Source: an uncultured Verrucomicrobiota bacterium
GTDB taxonomy: Bacteria; Verrucomicrobiota; Verrucomicrobiia; Limisphaerales; UBA1319
Direction of reading: 5' to 3'
Length of the DNA: 64,000 nt
Assembly (NCBI GenBank): GCA_903845125.1
Contig: CAIMWS010000539.1
Span: forward strand, 62,001-126,000
Part shown: one piece after another, positions 10,201 through 18,500 of the stretch
Position numbering within the stretch: the stretch's first letter is position 1
Layout: each line of letters opens with the position of its first letter
Notes under the pieces: generated by a model
What the model was told of the DNA's origin: nothing
Database searches by the model: none
The model's input: the letters and a program-made list of their open reading frames with translations, nothing else
Program-made: the position numbers and the translations under genes

Positions 10201-10456
10201 CTATCGCATCCCCTTGCCAGCTTATCCCTTTGCCCGGAACCGGTTTTGGCTCGGGCCGCCGGCGGCAGCAGTGGCTTTGGAAAAATCCCTTACCCTCCCG
10301 GCGGGCCGCGGTAATGGTAATGGAAATGGGAATGGAAATGGGAACGGGGAGGATGGTGAATCCTTTCACAGTGAATTGCTCGATCAGCTCCTGGCGGGCG
10401 AAATTAATGCCGACGATGCCATCCGCCAAATAAGGGAACGCGACCATGGAGACTAG
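2..10456 (+). CDS. trans-AT polyketide synthase, 5'-truncated (cMT-ACP-KS-ACP-ACP-KS-DH-KR-ACP-KS)
   Basis: The reading frame is open to the left edge, so the true start lies outside the window; the GTG at 86 falls inside a C-methyltransferase domain and is not the start. Visible domains in order: end of cMT (SAM motif ILEVGAGTGG), ACP (GMDSI), KS1 (DTACSAS, EAHGTGT, NIGHCE), two ACPs (GLDSI), KS2 (DTACSSS, EMHGTGT, NIGHAS), DH, KR, ACP (GFDSI), KS3 (DTMCSSS, EAHGTGT, NIGHCE), a Gly-Asn repeat linker and a helical C-terminal docking segment. There is no AT domain; each KS is followed by the flanking subdomain ending in a YPFAR motif, as in trans-AT synthases. The stop overlaps the start of the next synthase gene, so the two are translationally coupled. 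The enzyme builds the middle of a polyketide-peptide chain in the cytosol. Confidence 0.95.
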   Translation, partial: GAGESIPSAGRPWEAWEKARSGWLKDERVAAQMTLLEACLRALPDILLGRRKATDVLFPASSTRLVEGVYQGNPVADFFNEQLADVLVAHLKARTAQPGASRLRILEVGAGTGGTSAGLLAKLKPFEAWIEEYCYTDISKAFLFHAEKVFAPAYPFVTTRLFDVSRPLAEQEVPVGGFDVCVATNVLHATADIRWTLRNVKAALQRGGLLLINELCRSSLFAHLTFGLLDGWWLYQDAELRIPGCPGLYPETWLRLLDQEGFGRAVFPARHRHDLGQQLIVAESDGIIRQQPARPAVAPPVQPEAKSDAISEAKTGPVEPVGESLKARASAYLKRLIAGELRMKPGQLDSARPLEAYGMDSILVVHLTNALRKHFENITSTLFFEVQTIDALVDHLLKHQKEAVIRNVGMAVPPAPLEAGAQPATPGPVALPPSVSPAPPAREQPARPAAPVPPPPPASAEIAIVGLSVRFPQARDADEFWSNLKAGRNCITEIPKERWDWTLHYHEEAGRRGSYYSKWGGFVADADCFDPLCFQISPREAHRMDPQERIFLETAYACIEDAGYTPGTLSQSRRVGVFVGVMNSTYHPLPNYASVANRVSYQLDLQGPSLAVDTACSASLTAIHLAIESLASGTSECALAGGVNLNLSPLHYLRLSEARMLSPGPECKPFGNGADGMVDGEGVGAVLLKKLSQAIADGDHIYGVIKASAVNAGGKTNGYTVPNPVAQARLVADALDRGGIPPRTISYIEAHGTGTVLGDPIEITGLTRAFQEVSKQATPDLQFCAVGSIKSNIGHCESAAGIAGLAKILLQLKHGQLAPSLHAESTNPNIDFTRTPFFVQQKLQDWQRPVLLVQGVETTCPRRAGLSSFGAGGANAHLVVEEFLPPARPSSNETVGLESAAIVLSARTAESLAEVVGRLLKFLDEHPGVCLGDLAYTLQVGREAKEQRLGLAVRSVPELREKLAGWQRGETGIEGVYGGDPQAARETLSLFGADEELGEAVAKWISRRKIDRLLELWVKGLGVDWRGLHAAGQRARLSLPTYPFARERYWHAEASALPNGIPGPAIELTPAAVPPLADHPAGSKAPRITLTPLSAARSAVAERPIEMAAPAPAAAPDEDLEQQLAASLAEALLMKPGALDPEKSFVELGLDSIVGVEWIQTLNKAYGLRLSVTKLYDHPNLRQWTAFIRDQFRDQWRGRPAAEVPRALTPGAAAPTQPLAPPAPAEQPGLLADLTGSLAAILMMAPADVTVSKSFVDLGLDSILGVEWIKALNQQYGLRLAVSAIYDHPNLEAFAAWLRPEVKPLVPPESRPESPRPIAPPGVELRVATDTRPRPTPATPGRIAIIGISGRYPQAEDLNQYWKNLAAGRHSVREIPPSRWDVSRYYHPDPSQPGTIYCKSLGMLEGVDCFDPLFFMISPDEAEGMDPQHRLFLEEGYRAMENAGYGLRNVGNQACGVYLGIMSNEYGTMLTERPEGRSLAGNSFAMAAARLAYFLNLKGPAIPVDTACSSSLVAAHLACQALLNREIDMAVVGGVSLYLRPEAYLGMCAAGMLAADGRCKPFDASADGFIPGEGVGGMVLKRLEEAEADGDIIHGVILGSAINQDGRTNGITAPSMTSQIDLVRHLYQRLDIDPQSIGYVEMHGTGTRLGDPIELEALATVYRQATERRQFCAIGSVKSNIGHASAAAGIASLHKVLLCLKHQTLVPTLHFKKPNPHFDLDGSPFYVNTECKPWDRVGGQPRRAAISSFGFSGTNAHLVIEEYLKRPASPLRPGKVIIPLSAKTPDALRLVADRLLAALRDETGNLPQPNLADLAGTLQLGRDAFEERAAFVAASWQELEVQLQAIAKGSPGGGNINRGRVRGEKPAQPKGAAGREVFQPDGEPLGLEQYEQVAALWAAGRDVDWHRLYPSGHRPAMVSLPGYPFARERYWAASPTEPGTGPKEVIWPHPLLQGYAPDGNRRHFVTAFSGRESFLRDHLLKGEKVLSGSCCLEMVCAALDKVDSIRGRRIVFRQVAWLAPVMVGEAGCEVQVFLEPCPEESFAFEIRSCNPGQREPVVHARGVVMAGVAKPGPGMDLRELRTLTGGKEFNRTQCYAAFAGMGVQYGPMFQAVDVLRCGSGHVLAQIIRPEPNETVERPFILHPGILDGAWQAAIGFALAAAGDNGSADHHRASPPLRVPFAIEAMEIFSAQADRMWACVRSSPGGSLTQSVSKLDIDLGDEQGRICVRIQGYSSRTMPGGEAVSGVGLWRPEWRPAAAPAQAAQLEGCPREVILHQMPLAELGRMEGTVSRIDLEGNGDTEDRQIIAVLADLLQRIQRLADDARGRQAILQVLARTEGQGWQLSCLPGLFKTVALEHPNVHCQFIELGGDAAGTEGTQILNENAAAWGDAHVRYEGRQRLLPAWAVVEVEDEKIPWRDGGVYLLTGGAGALGLIFAREIAGRCQAPRIILIGRSVLAPEPAEAIQAIARQGAIIEYRQLDVGDAAAVENLVQDIRTRFGGLHGILHGAGITRDRLLANKTEADFQAVLAPKIAGALILDRVTRDLDLDFFVLFSSTGGVTGNLGQADYCAANAFLDALARKRNQSVASGQRRGRTLAIDWPLWRDGGLQVDQATEAAIRLQTGMVPMAAEVGIRLFYRSLATGESQMLVMQGNRDQFSRFLAGLSSRSAAASAAAPETVADEGTELPLPGAIDYFTEVVASALKLVANRIDPDEGLDQYGFDSIKGLQVIRDLEQTFGPLPKTVFFECQTVRGVAGFFLASHPETMRRLLQKPAAQLPPLVNPAAGGESAIQPPPPGENRCGPLAARADAPATSGALDIAIIGLAGRYPQARSLAEYWCNLREGKDCITTIPPDRWDWRSYYSADKTVPGTYYSNRGGFIPEADRFDAQFFNISPREAEYIDPQERLFLEHAWMAMEDAGYAPPDPRARAVAAPAPRVGVYVGVMYSEFQLLGGQAAGAEKGMALGGSFASIANRVSYVLDLHGPSLSIDTMCSSSLTCLHLACQDLKHGHTDLAIAGGVNLSLHPNKYLLLSGGQFLSEKGRCDSFGAGADGYIPGEGVGVAILKRLADAERDGDFIYGVIKGSAINHGGRSSGYSVPNPNAQGEVVAQAIQEAGLHPEAISYVEAHGTGTSLGDPIEIAGLVKAFGRPPGAKPACWLGSAKSNIGHCESAAGIAGLTKVLLQMKNRQIVPSLHAEVANPNIDFSATPFVLNRELRAWDQPIIGGQRFLRTAGVSSFGAGGSNAHMVVQEYDGPAARRRSTEQNRAGLIVLSARNEQRLQQKISELHEYLRSHPGIRLDDLAYTLQVGRKAMEQRIAFAADSVLDVENKLQAIRDQRDLEGVHRGEVKYRKQAPAAQLGEVQPGHWEALFRQGNLARLAELWVQGVVLDWSLGYRDRRAYRIPLPAYPFARNRFWLGPPAAAVALEKSLTLPAGRGNGNGNGNGNGNGEDGESFHSELLDQLLAGEINADDAIRQIRERDHGD
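1370..3900 (+). other. PKS module KS1 with tandem ACP2-ACP3 (beta-branching type)
   Basis: KS1 spans about 1379-2660 and keeps the Cys-His-His triad. After its flanking subdomain come two ACPs (about 3355-3565 and 3685-3895) with no KR or DH between. Both read GLDSI followed by VEWI, putting Trp six residues after the modified serine, the DSxxxxxW flag known for ACPs serviced by HMG-synthase beta-branching cassettes. ACP doublets are frequent in such modules. Inference: the beta-keto group made here is converted in trans to a carbon branch. Confidence 0.85.
4015..8295 (+). other. PKS module KS2-DH-KR-ACP4
   Basis: KS2 (about 4021-5290) is complete. The DH (about 5845-6720) has HLLKGEKVLS, in which the usual Pro of HxxxGxxxxP is Ser, but keeps the LDGAWQ Asp/Gln motif and a YGP motif, so it is probably active. 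The KR (about 6730-7830) has GGAGALG for NADPH and Lys, Ser and Tyr of the catalytic set (NKT, FSSTGG, ADYCAAN). ACP4 has GFDSI without the Trp flag. Expected product is an alpha,beta-unsaturated thioester. Confidence 0.85.
10310..10345 (+). repeat. in-frame hexanucleotide repeat encoding (Gly-Asn)6
   Basis: Six consecutive degenerate 6-bp units of the form GGNAAY (ggtaat, ggtaat, ggaaat, gggaat, ggaaat, gggaac) code for six Gly-Asn pairs. They form a flexible linker between the last KS and the docking segment. Copy number could vary between strains without breaking the frame. Confidence 0.9.
10432..10437 (+). promoter_or_regulatory. ribosome binding site of second synthase gene
   Basis: AAGGGA lies 8 bases upstream of the ATG at 10446, inside the end of the preceding coding region. 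It supports the start that overlaps the upstream stop by 11 bp and argues for coupled translation. Confidence 0.6.
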
Positions 10457-12585
10457 TATTGAAAGCATTTATCGGAAGGTGGCGGATGGCAGTCTCTCCA
10501 AAGCGGACGCCCTGGCGATGATCCGCCAGCTGAAACGGCCAATCAGCATGCCACAATCGCCGGCCAGCCAGGATGGCCACGAGGCGTCCATCCGTTCCGG
10601 CAATGGTCAGCCAGGGACTCCGGCAGTGGGACTCCGCAGCCTCCGGATTCTCCCGGATCCCAAGGCTCACCACCCGGAGTTTCCCGCACTGCGGCCGGCT
10701 CCGAAGCGGTCGTTGCCGCCCTTTCCCATTTTGCCTGGGGAGACCTCCCGCCGGATGTCCGAGCCTGGTTGGGAACCGGGACTGTCCGATTGTGGTTCGG
10801 GGATTTACCGGATTTCCATTAATTCAGAGGATCAAGCCGCGCTGAGTTCCAAGACCGTCGAAGGCTTGGTGCGTTGCTTCCAAGAAATTAAGGGGCGCCG
10901 GGATGCCAGGGTGGTGCTCGTGACCGGCGGGCCTAAAGTCTTTTTTTCGACGGAGAAAACCCAAACGCCCGGACAGCTCGCTGGAGATTGTGCCCAGGCT
11001 ATTGGTGAATGCGAGCTGCCCGTCATCGCCGCCCTGGAGGGTGATGCGCTTGGTTTGGGCTGGTTGCTGGGCAGCCTGTGCGATCTGCTCGTTTGCAATC
11101 AAGCGGCGCGATACGGGTTTGCAGATACCTTGTCTGGGGAGGCAGCCCGGCAGGAATGGCGGGGATTCCTGCACGAGCGTTTTGGTTCACGCCTTGCCAG
11201 CCGGCTTCTTTTGGATGCCGTTCCGCTGGCTGGCTCGGATATTGCCAGGCTGGGAATCGCCATTCCGGTCGTTCCGGGCCAGGAGGTTTACCGTCGCGCG
11301 TTGGAGTTGGCGCAGGACATGGCTCCTTTCCCACGGGAATCCCTGGCTTTGCTTAAATTACACCTGGGCCGGAATTTGCAGGAGGAATGCCGGCGGTTTC
11401 CAGAAGTTGAACGCGCGCCAAAGGGGCCGGGAGGCGGCGAGACACCGGGAATGATTCCAACCGGTTTGGATGCCGGGGGGGCGCCTGCAGTAAGCGGGAC
11501 CGCAGCCGTCTTGCAGGCCGCCCCGGTTGAGGTGCCAATCCGTTCCGATTTCGTCCGCCTGTTTGCGTATCCGGACGGGGTTTTGCTGGCGGAACTTTCC
11601 GACCCCGCCACGAAGAACGCTTTTTCGGCTGGTTTGGCACACGGCATCCAGGAACTGTTTGCCCAGGTCCAGTCGCAGGCGGAGCATAAGGTATTGGTCC
11701 TGACGGGCCACGGCCATTTTTTTGCCAGTGGCGGAACCAAGGAGGGTCTGCTATCGATTCACAAAGGCACGGCCCGGTATTCCGATGCCCCGTTGTATGA
11801 GCTGCCGCTCCGGTGTGAGATTCCCGTCATCGCCGCCATGCAGGGGCACGCGATCGGCGCCGGCTGGGCCTTTGGCCTGTTTTGCGATCAGGTGGTATTC
11901 GCCGAGGAAGGCATTTATAGCAGCCGTTTCATGCGTTACGGCTTCACGCCCGGCTTCGGGTCCACGCTGATTTTTGAGCATCGGTTGGGGCGTGATCTGG
12001 GCCGGGAAATCCTTTTTGCCGCCCGGGATTATACCGGGCTCGAACTAAAACAGCGCGGGGTTCCGATGGGGGTGGCGCCCCATAGCCAGGTTCTTCCCCT
12101 CGCTCTGCAACAGGCTCATCACCTGGCAAATTCAACCCGGGGGGCTTTGGTTTCGGCCAAGCAACAGGCCACCCGGAGCTTAAAGGAACGCCTGCCCAGT
12201 ATCATTCAAGCCGAACTGGACATGCACGACCGCACGTTTGTGCGCAACCCGGGCGCCTTGGAAGGCATTGAACGCCATTTCGATCTGCCGGGCTCGGGGG
12301 CTAAGTTATTGCCGGATCCCGAAGCGGACCAGCTGGTGGCGCAGTCTGCCGGGGCATCGGAAAGGACCCTCCATGCCCTTCGCGAATCGCTGGCTGAAGA
12401 GTTGCGGATGGCGCCCGGAGAAATAGAGCCGGACGCGCCTTTCACCGACTTGGGGCTGGATTCAATCACCGGCGTAAGCTGGGTGCGCCGGATCAACAAG
12501 CTCTTCGGGTTATCCGTCAGTGCCAACGAGGTTTACCAGGCGCCCACGCTCGGCGAATTTGCCCGGTTGGTGGAGAGTCGGCTGC
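10446..12585 (+). other. docking helix, tandem ECH-like domains and Trp-flagged ACP5
   Basis: After the N-terminal docking segment (residues 1-31) come two crotonase-fold domains. ECH-a (about 10800-11400) keeps the CELPVIAALEG core but is diverged around the active site. ECH-b (about 11548-12290) has FASGGTKEG, IPVIAAMQGHAIG and YGFTPGFGST, very like stand-alone ECH2 decarboxylases of beta-branching cassettes. ACP5 reads GLDSITGVSW, with the beta-branch Trp. Together with KS3 of the previous protein this forms a second beta-branching module. ECH-a may act as the dehydratase or be structural; the sequence does not settle this. Confidence 0.8.
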
Positions 12586-15500
12586 CCCGCCCCCAACCAG
12601 GCCATCCGGGCGGGGGTCCGGCCGCCGAACGGAAGGGGATCCAAAGCGAGTCCATCGCGGTCCATTCCGAATCCCCCAAACGCGTCCTGGCGGATTCGTT
12701 GCCGCCCTTGCGGCATCCGTTGTCGGAGGGGCAAAAGGGCCTGTGGCTTTTGCAGCGGATAGATCCGGGCATGGCTGCCTATAATGTGCCCGCGGCGTTT
12801 TGGATACGGGATGCGCGCTGGGCCGCAGCGCTGGAGGAGACCATGGCCGCCTTGCTGATGCGGCATCCCATTCTTGGGGCCGTGATGGCCGTCGATGAGC
12901 AAGGGCAGCCCTATCAGTATCTTCCGGCGGCGATGGCCATTGCCGTGCAGCGGGAAGCCATTGGTGCTTTTGCGGATGAAGCGGTGTTGGCGCACGTCAA
13001 AACCGCCTTCAAGAAACCGTTCCAGCTGAATCAGGATCCCCTCCTGCGGGTGCAGTTGTTCACGGACGCCCGGGACCGGCAGGTGCTTTTGATTACCATC
13101 CACCATATCCTCTTCGATGGCACATCGCTGGGGGTCTTCCTGCGTGATTTCACCGAAATCTGGTCACAGGTGGTGCTGAAAGGCGCCGCCCAAAACGCTT
13201 CCCCCATCACCCCGGCTTTTTTTGATTTCATCCGGTGGGAACAGGCCTACCTGCCTTCTGAAGCCGGAGCCAAGGACCTGGCCTACTGGCGGCAGCAACT
13301 CAGCGGCGACCTGCTGGTTGCCGAGTTACCCGCCGATTATGCCCGGCCCGCGCGGCGAACTTATGCGGGGGCCACGGTATCCTCCGGCTTTTCCGCGCCG
13401 CTGGCCCAACGCCTCCGGGAGTTGGCCAAACAAACGCGAGTCAGCTTGTTCACCCTGCTGCTGGCCATCTACAAAGTCCTGCTGGCCCGTTATGTGCGCC
13501 AGGAAACGGTGGTGGTTGGGGTGCCGGTGGCGCGGCGCCCGGAGGAACGGTTCAAGGAGGCCATCGGCTTTTTTGTGAATATGGTGGCGATGAAAAGCAC
13601 GGCGGCAGGGGCGCTGACTTTCACGGCTTACCTGGAGCAAATCAAGAGCCTGGTGCTGGAGGCCTTGGAGCATGCCCGATATCCGTTTTCCAAGTTGGTT
13701 TCCGAGCTGCACATTGAGCCAGGCCCGTTCCACTCGCCCTTGTTCCAAACGGTGTTTGTCCTGCAAAATTTCCTGCCCGGTGGTGGATTCCCCGGTCTCA
13801 CCCAAGCGGCCATGGGCTGGGAGTTCCTGCCGGGGTTGCATCAGGAAGGCGAATATGACCTGCGCCTTGAGATGGTGGATAAAGGGCAGGAAATGGAGGT
13901 TTGTGTCGCCTACGATTCCGATGTTTTCAACCGGGAGACCATGGTTCGCTTCATCCAGCACTTCGAGGTGTTGGCGGAGTGCATTGCGGAGGATCCCGGG
14001 CGAAGCCTCAGCAGCTACCCGATCCTGTCCGCGGCCGAGATTGAGCAGGTGGAGCGGGGCTGGAACCAGCCGGCTCAGCCTGTTCCCGCTGCGGATTGCA
14101 TTCAAGACGTATTCGAACAGCGGATGCGCCAGTGCCCGGAGGCGGTGGCCCTGGTCTTTGCGGATGGGCAATGGACCCGCCGGGAGGTCTGGGAGCGGAT
14201 TCAAATCCTGGCGGCCTGTCTTCAGCAGCGTGGGGTGCGGCCGGAAGACCGGGTTGCCCTTTGTCTGGGGCGATCGCCGGGCATGGTCATCAGCGTGCTG
14301 GGTGTGCTTTATGCCGGGGCGGCCTTTGTGCCGATCGACCCGGCCTCGCCCGCGGATCGAATCGCCTTCCTGCTGGCGGACAGTGAAGCCAGACTGGTGC
14401 TGGCGGATGAAACCTCGGCCATACGTCTCCAGCAGGCCAGCCACGGCGCGGTTCCCGTGATCCGGATCGATCGGGATTGGGAGCAAACCCGCTCCGAAGG
14501 AGACGGGCGGTTCGTGGTGCGCGAAGCGGTTGCCGCCAACCTGGCCTACGTGATTTACACGTCCGGCAGTACCGGGAAGCCCAAAGGGGTCATGGTGGAG
14601 CATCGCCAGATCCTCAATACCCTTTGGCATCTCCAAGCGGCCTGCCCCGTGGGGGAAACCGACACTTATCTGCTCAAGACCAACTATACATTCGACGTCT
14701 CGCTGGCCGAGTTGTTTGGATGGTTCGTGGGCACGGGGAGATTGGCGATTCTGCCGCCAGGGGATGAGCGGTTTCCAGACCGGATGGCGGAGCGGATCCA
14801 GGCTTGGGGCGTGACCCATGTCAATTTCGTTCCACCGGCCTTGGGGGTTTTTCTGAATGCCATCCCGCGCGTTTCGCTGGCGCACCCGCTGGGCTGCTTG
14901 AAATACATCATGGTGGCGGGGGAGGCCCTGCCCAGGGAAATGGCGGTCGCCACGGCCTGTGCGTTTCCCAGGGCGCGCGTGGAGAATATTTACGGCCCCA
15001 CCGAAACCGCCATTTATGCCAGCGCCTATACTTGCGGCCCGCAGCCCATCCCGAGCGCCAACACGCCGATCGGCAAGCCGATCGCCAACACGCAGCTCTA
15101 TGTGGTGGATCCAGGGCGGCGCTGCACCGGCATTGGCATGCTGGGCGAGCTCTGCATTGCCGGGGCGGGGGTGGCCCGGGGCTACCTCAATCGCCCGGAA
15201 CTGACCGCCAGCTGCTTTGTCGATAATCCTTTTAATCCGGGCACACGCTTGTTTTTGACCGGGGATTTGGTCCGGTGGCTGCCGGATGGCCAGATCGAAT
15301 ACTTTGGCAGAATCGATCAACAGCTGAAAATACGCGGGTTCCGGGTCGAGCCGGGCGAGATCGAAAGCGTCCTGAACCAGCAGGAGGGGATTCAAACGTG
15401 CGCGGTGGTGGCGGCCCAGGAGGGAGTGGCGAAGCGGTTGGTGGCCTATTACGTGCCCAAACCGGGGTGGCCGGCCATCGAACCACAAAGCCTGATCCAC

Positions 15501-18500
15501 CACTTGAGCGCGGTTTTGCCGGATTACATGGTGCCCGCCTTTTTTGTGCCCGTCGAGGCGATCCCCTTGACTGCCAGCGGCAAGGTGAACCGGCGTGAAT
15601 TGTCGCGGCGCGAGGTCCGTTCCGCCGCCAAAGATTCAAAGGTCTTACCCCAGAGTACGGTGGAGGAGCGGATCGCCGCCATCTGGAAGGACTTGCTCAA
15701 ACTGGACACGGTCAGCACCACGGATCGCTTTTTCGAGGCCGGGGGAAACTCGTTGCTGGCCGTGGTGCTGGCGGAGCGGATCAGCCGCGAGTTCAATTGC
15801 CGTTTTCCAGCGGCAGTCCTGTTCAAACAATCCACCATCCAGGCCATTGCCCGGCAGGTGGCGCATCCGGAGGAACTGGCCGACGCACCGCCGGTCGCCT
15901 GCCAGGCCCAATCATGCCACGATCGCCCCGGAAAAGCCGGGATGGAGTATCCGGCATATTATGACGACAGCGTGGCCATCATCGGCATCTCCTGCTGCTT
16001 CCCGGGCGCCAGCGATCGGGAACAGTTTTGGAGGATGTTGTGCGAAGGGCGTGGCGGGGGGCGGTTCCTCTCCCCGGCGGAACTCCGGCAGCGTGGTGTG
16101 CCGGAAAGTTTGATCAGCGATCCCAAGTTTGTCCCGCTCAGCCTGGCCATTGCGGACAAAGACACCTTCGATGCGGACTTTTTCAATATTCCGGCCCGCA
16201 ACGCGTTGTTGATGGATCCCCAATTCCGCCAACTTTTGACCCATGCCTGGAGGGCGGTCGAGGATGCCGGATATGCGCCGGGGAACATCCCCGAGACCAG
16301 TGTTTTCATGTCCGCCGGGAATAGTTTCTACCAGCGCGTGCTGGATCGCGCCGGGATGGTGGAACCTTCCGATGCCTATGCGGCGTGGGTGCTGGAGCAG
16401 GGGGGGACGATTCCCGCCATGATCTCCTATGCGCTGGGCTTGACGGGGCCGAGCCTGTTCGTTCACTCCAACTGCTCCTCCTCGCTGGCCGGGCTGCACC
16501 TGGCCTGCCAGAGCCTGCGGTCCGGGGAATCCCGATACGCGGTGGTGGGAGGCGCCACGCTATTCTATCCCTCGCGGGACGGTTATCTCCATCGCCCCGG
16601 GCTTAATTTCTCCAGCGATGGACGCTGCAAGGCGTTCGACGCCGCCGCTGATGGCATGGTGGGCGGGGAGGGGGTGGCGGTAGTGGTGTTGAAACGCGCC
16701 CGGGAGGCGCTGGCGGATGGTGATGCCATCTACGCCCTCATCCGGGGGAGCGCGCTCAATAATGATGGGCCGGAGAAAGCGGGTTTTTATTCCCCGGGAG
16801 TGCGCGGCCAATCCGCCGTCATTGAATCGGTGCTCAAGTCCACCCAGGTGGAGCCGGAATCCATCTCCTACCTGGAAGCGCATGGCACGGGCACCCACCT
16901 GGGCGATCCAGTGGAGGTCATGGCCCTGAGCGAGGCTTACCGGCGGCATACCACGCGCGCCCAATTTTGCGGGCTCGGCTCGGTCAAGTCCAACATCGGC
17001 CATGCCGATACGGCGGCCGGTTTGGCTGGCTGCATCAAGGTTGCCTTGAGCCTGCACCACCGCCTGGTGCCGCCTTCCATTAATTACCAGACACCGAATC
17101 CAGCCATCGATTTTGCGGGGTCGCCTTTTTATGTGGCGGATCAACTAAAACCGTGGGAGCCGGATAAAACTCCGCGCCGCGCCGCGCTGAGTTCCTTTGG
17201 CATCGGCGGCTCGAATGTGCACGCCATCCTGGAGGAATGCCTGGATGCCGGCGAAAGCCCGGTTCCGCCGGAGGCGGCTGGCCCGTGCCTGGTGCCGCTT
17301 TCCGCCAAGAGCCGGGAGCGCCTGCGGGAGATGATGGAAAACCTGCGCCACTTCCTGTCCAGCCACGATTCGCTCCCGCTGGCCGGCCTGGCCGGCACCT
17401 TGTCCACCGGCCGCACCCAGATGGAATTTCGGGTGATATTCCTGGTCCAGGACCAGGCAGAACTGCTGCAAAAACTGCAGGAGGCCGCCACCCGGGAACA
17501 AAGCGGTGATGGTTTTTGGATGGGAACGCCGAACGATGCCCAGGGCGATGAATTAATCACCCAGGACGATGTGCAGGCCATCGCCGAGAAGTGGAGGAGT
17601 GAAGGTAAACTCGAAAAATTGGCCAGCCTTTGGGTGCGGGGATACACTTTGGATTGGAGCCGGCTGGCCGGCGTGGGAAAATTCCGGCGGCTGCACCTGC
17701 CCACTTATCCCTTTGCCAGGGACCGGTATTCGGTGGTGCCGGATCATCCAGGATTGCAATCCGTGGCCCCCCTGCCCCCGGGGTGGCATCCGTTGTTGCC
17801 GGAAAATGTCTCCACGCCTGGGGAATTGGCCTTTGAGACGATTTTGACGGGTCAGGAATTCTTCCTGGCCGACCATCTTGTGCAAGGGCGGAAACTGCTC
17901 CCCGGGGTGGTCTTCCTCGAAATGGTGCAAGCGGCCGCCACCCAGCTGGCTGGTTCGGCGGAGCCGGGTCCGGTTTGCTTGCGGGATATCGTGTGGCTCC
18001 GGCCTTTTTACGTTGAGGCTGAGGCCCGGACTTTGCGGACCCACTTGCGTCCCGGAGCCGGTGGCCGGATGGAAGTGGAGATTTCCGCCCCGGGGATTGA
18101 GGGCGAATCGGCCACCCATTGCCGTGGAGCAGTCCTGAAACCCGGGGCAGCCCTGACGGCCCCACTGGACTTAACTGAATTGCGCCGGGGGCTTTCCGGC
18201 CGGCGCTGGACTGGATCCGAATGCTATCGTGCTTTTGTGGAGGCCGGCTTTCAGTATGGACCCGCGTTTCAGGTGTTGGAAGAGCTTTGGCTGGGCCAAG
18301 GCCAGGCTCTGGCGCGTTTGGTTTTGCCGGAGTTTCTGCGCGAAACCAAGGCGGCTTATACGCTGCATCCCAGCCTCCTGGATGCGGCCTTCCAAGCCTG
18401 TGCGGTGCTTTCCATGGATGAATCCTTGGCGGCATCCGGTTCGTCATCTTCCGGACCCGCCAGGGGCTTGCCCTTTGCCTTGCAGTCAGTGGACCTCTTC

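Larger units (their letters stand above)
8445..10456 (+). other. KS3, Gly-Asn linker and C-terminal docking segment
   Basis: KS3 (about 8450-9760) keeps active-site Cys (DTMCSSS) and both His motifs. It is the last catalytic domain of this polypeptide; its module continues on the next protein (ECH-ECH-ACP). After the flanking subdomain comes a (GN)6 spacer and a short amphipathic segment (LLDQLLAGEINADDAI) that closely resembles the N-terminus of the next synthase (YRKVADGSLSKADALAMI). This looks like a docking pair joining a module split between KS and downstream domains. Confidence 0.75.

Noticed and set aside
10310-10345. Short CRISPR-like or intergenic repeat
   Set aside because: The units are contiguous, 6 bp long, in frame and coding, so this is a protein linker repeat.
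13326-15503. Long open frame (725 codons) on the minus strand inside the synthase
   Set aside because: Its translation has no recognisable motif and it lies wholly antisense to the C and A domains, whose motifs are intact. It is a by-product of GC-rich codon use.
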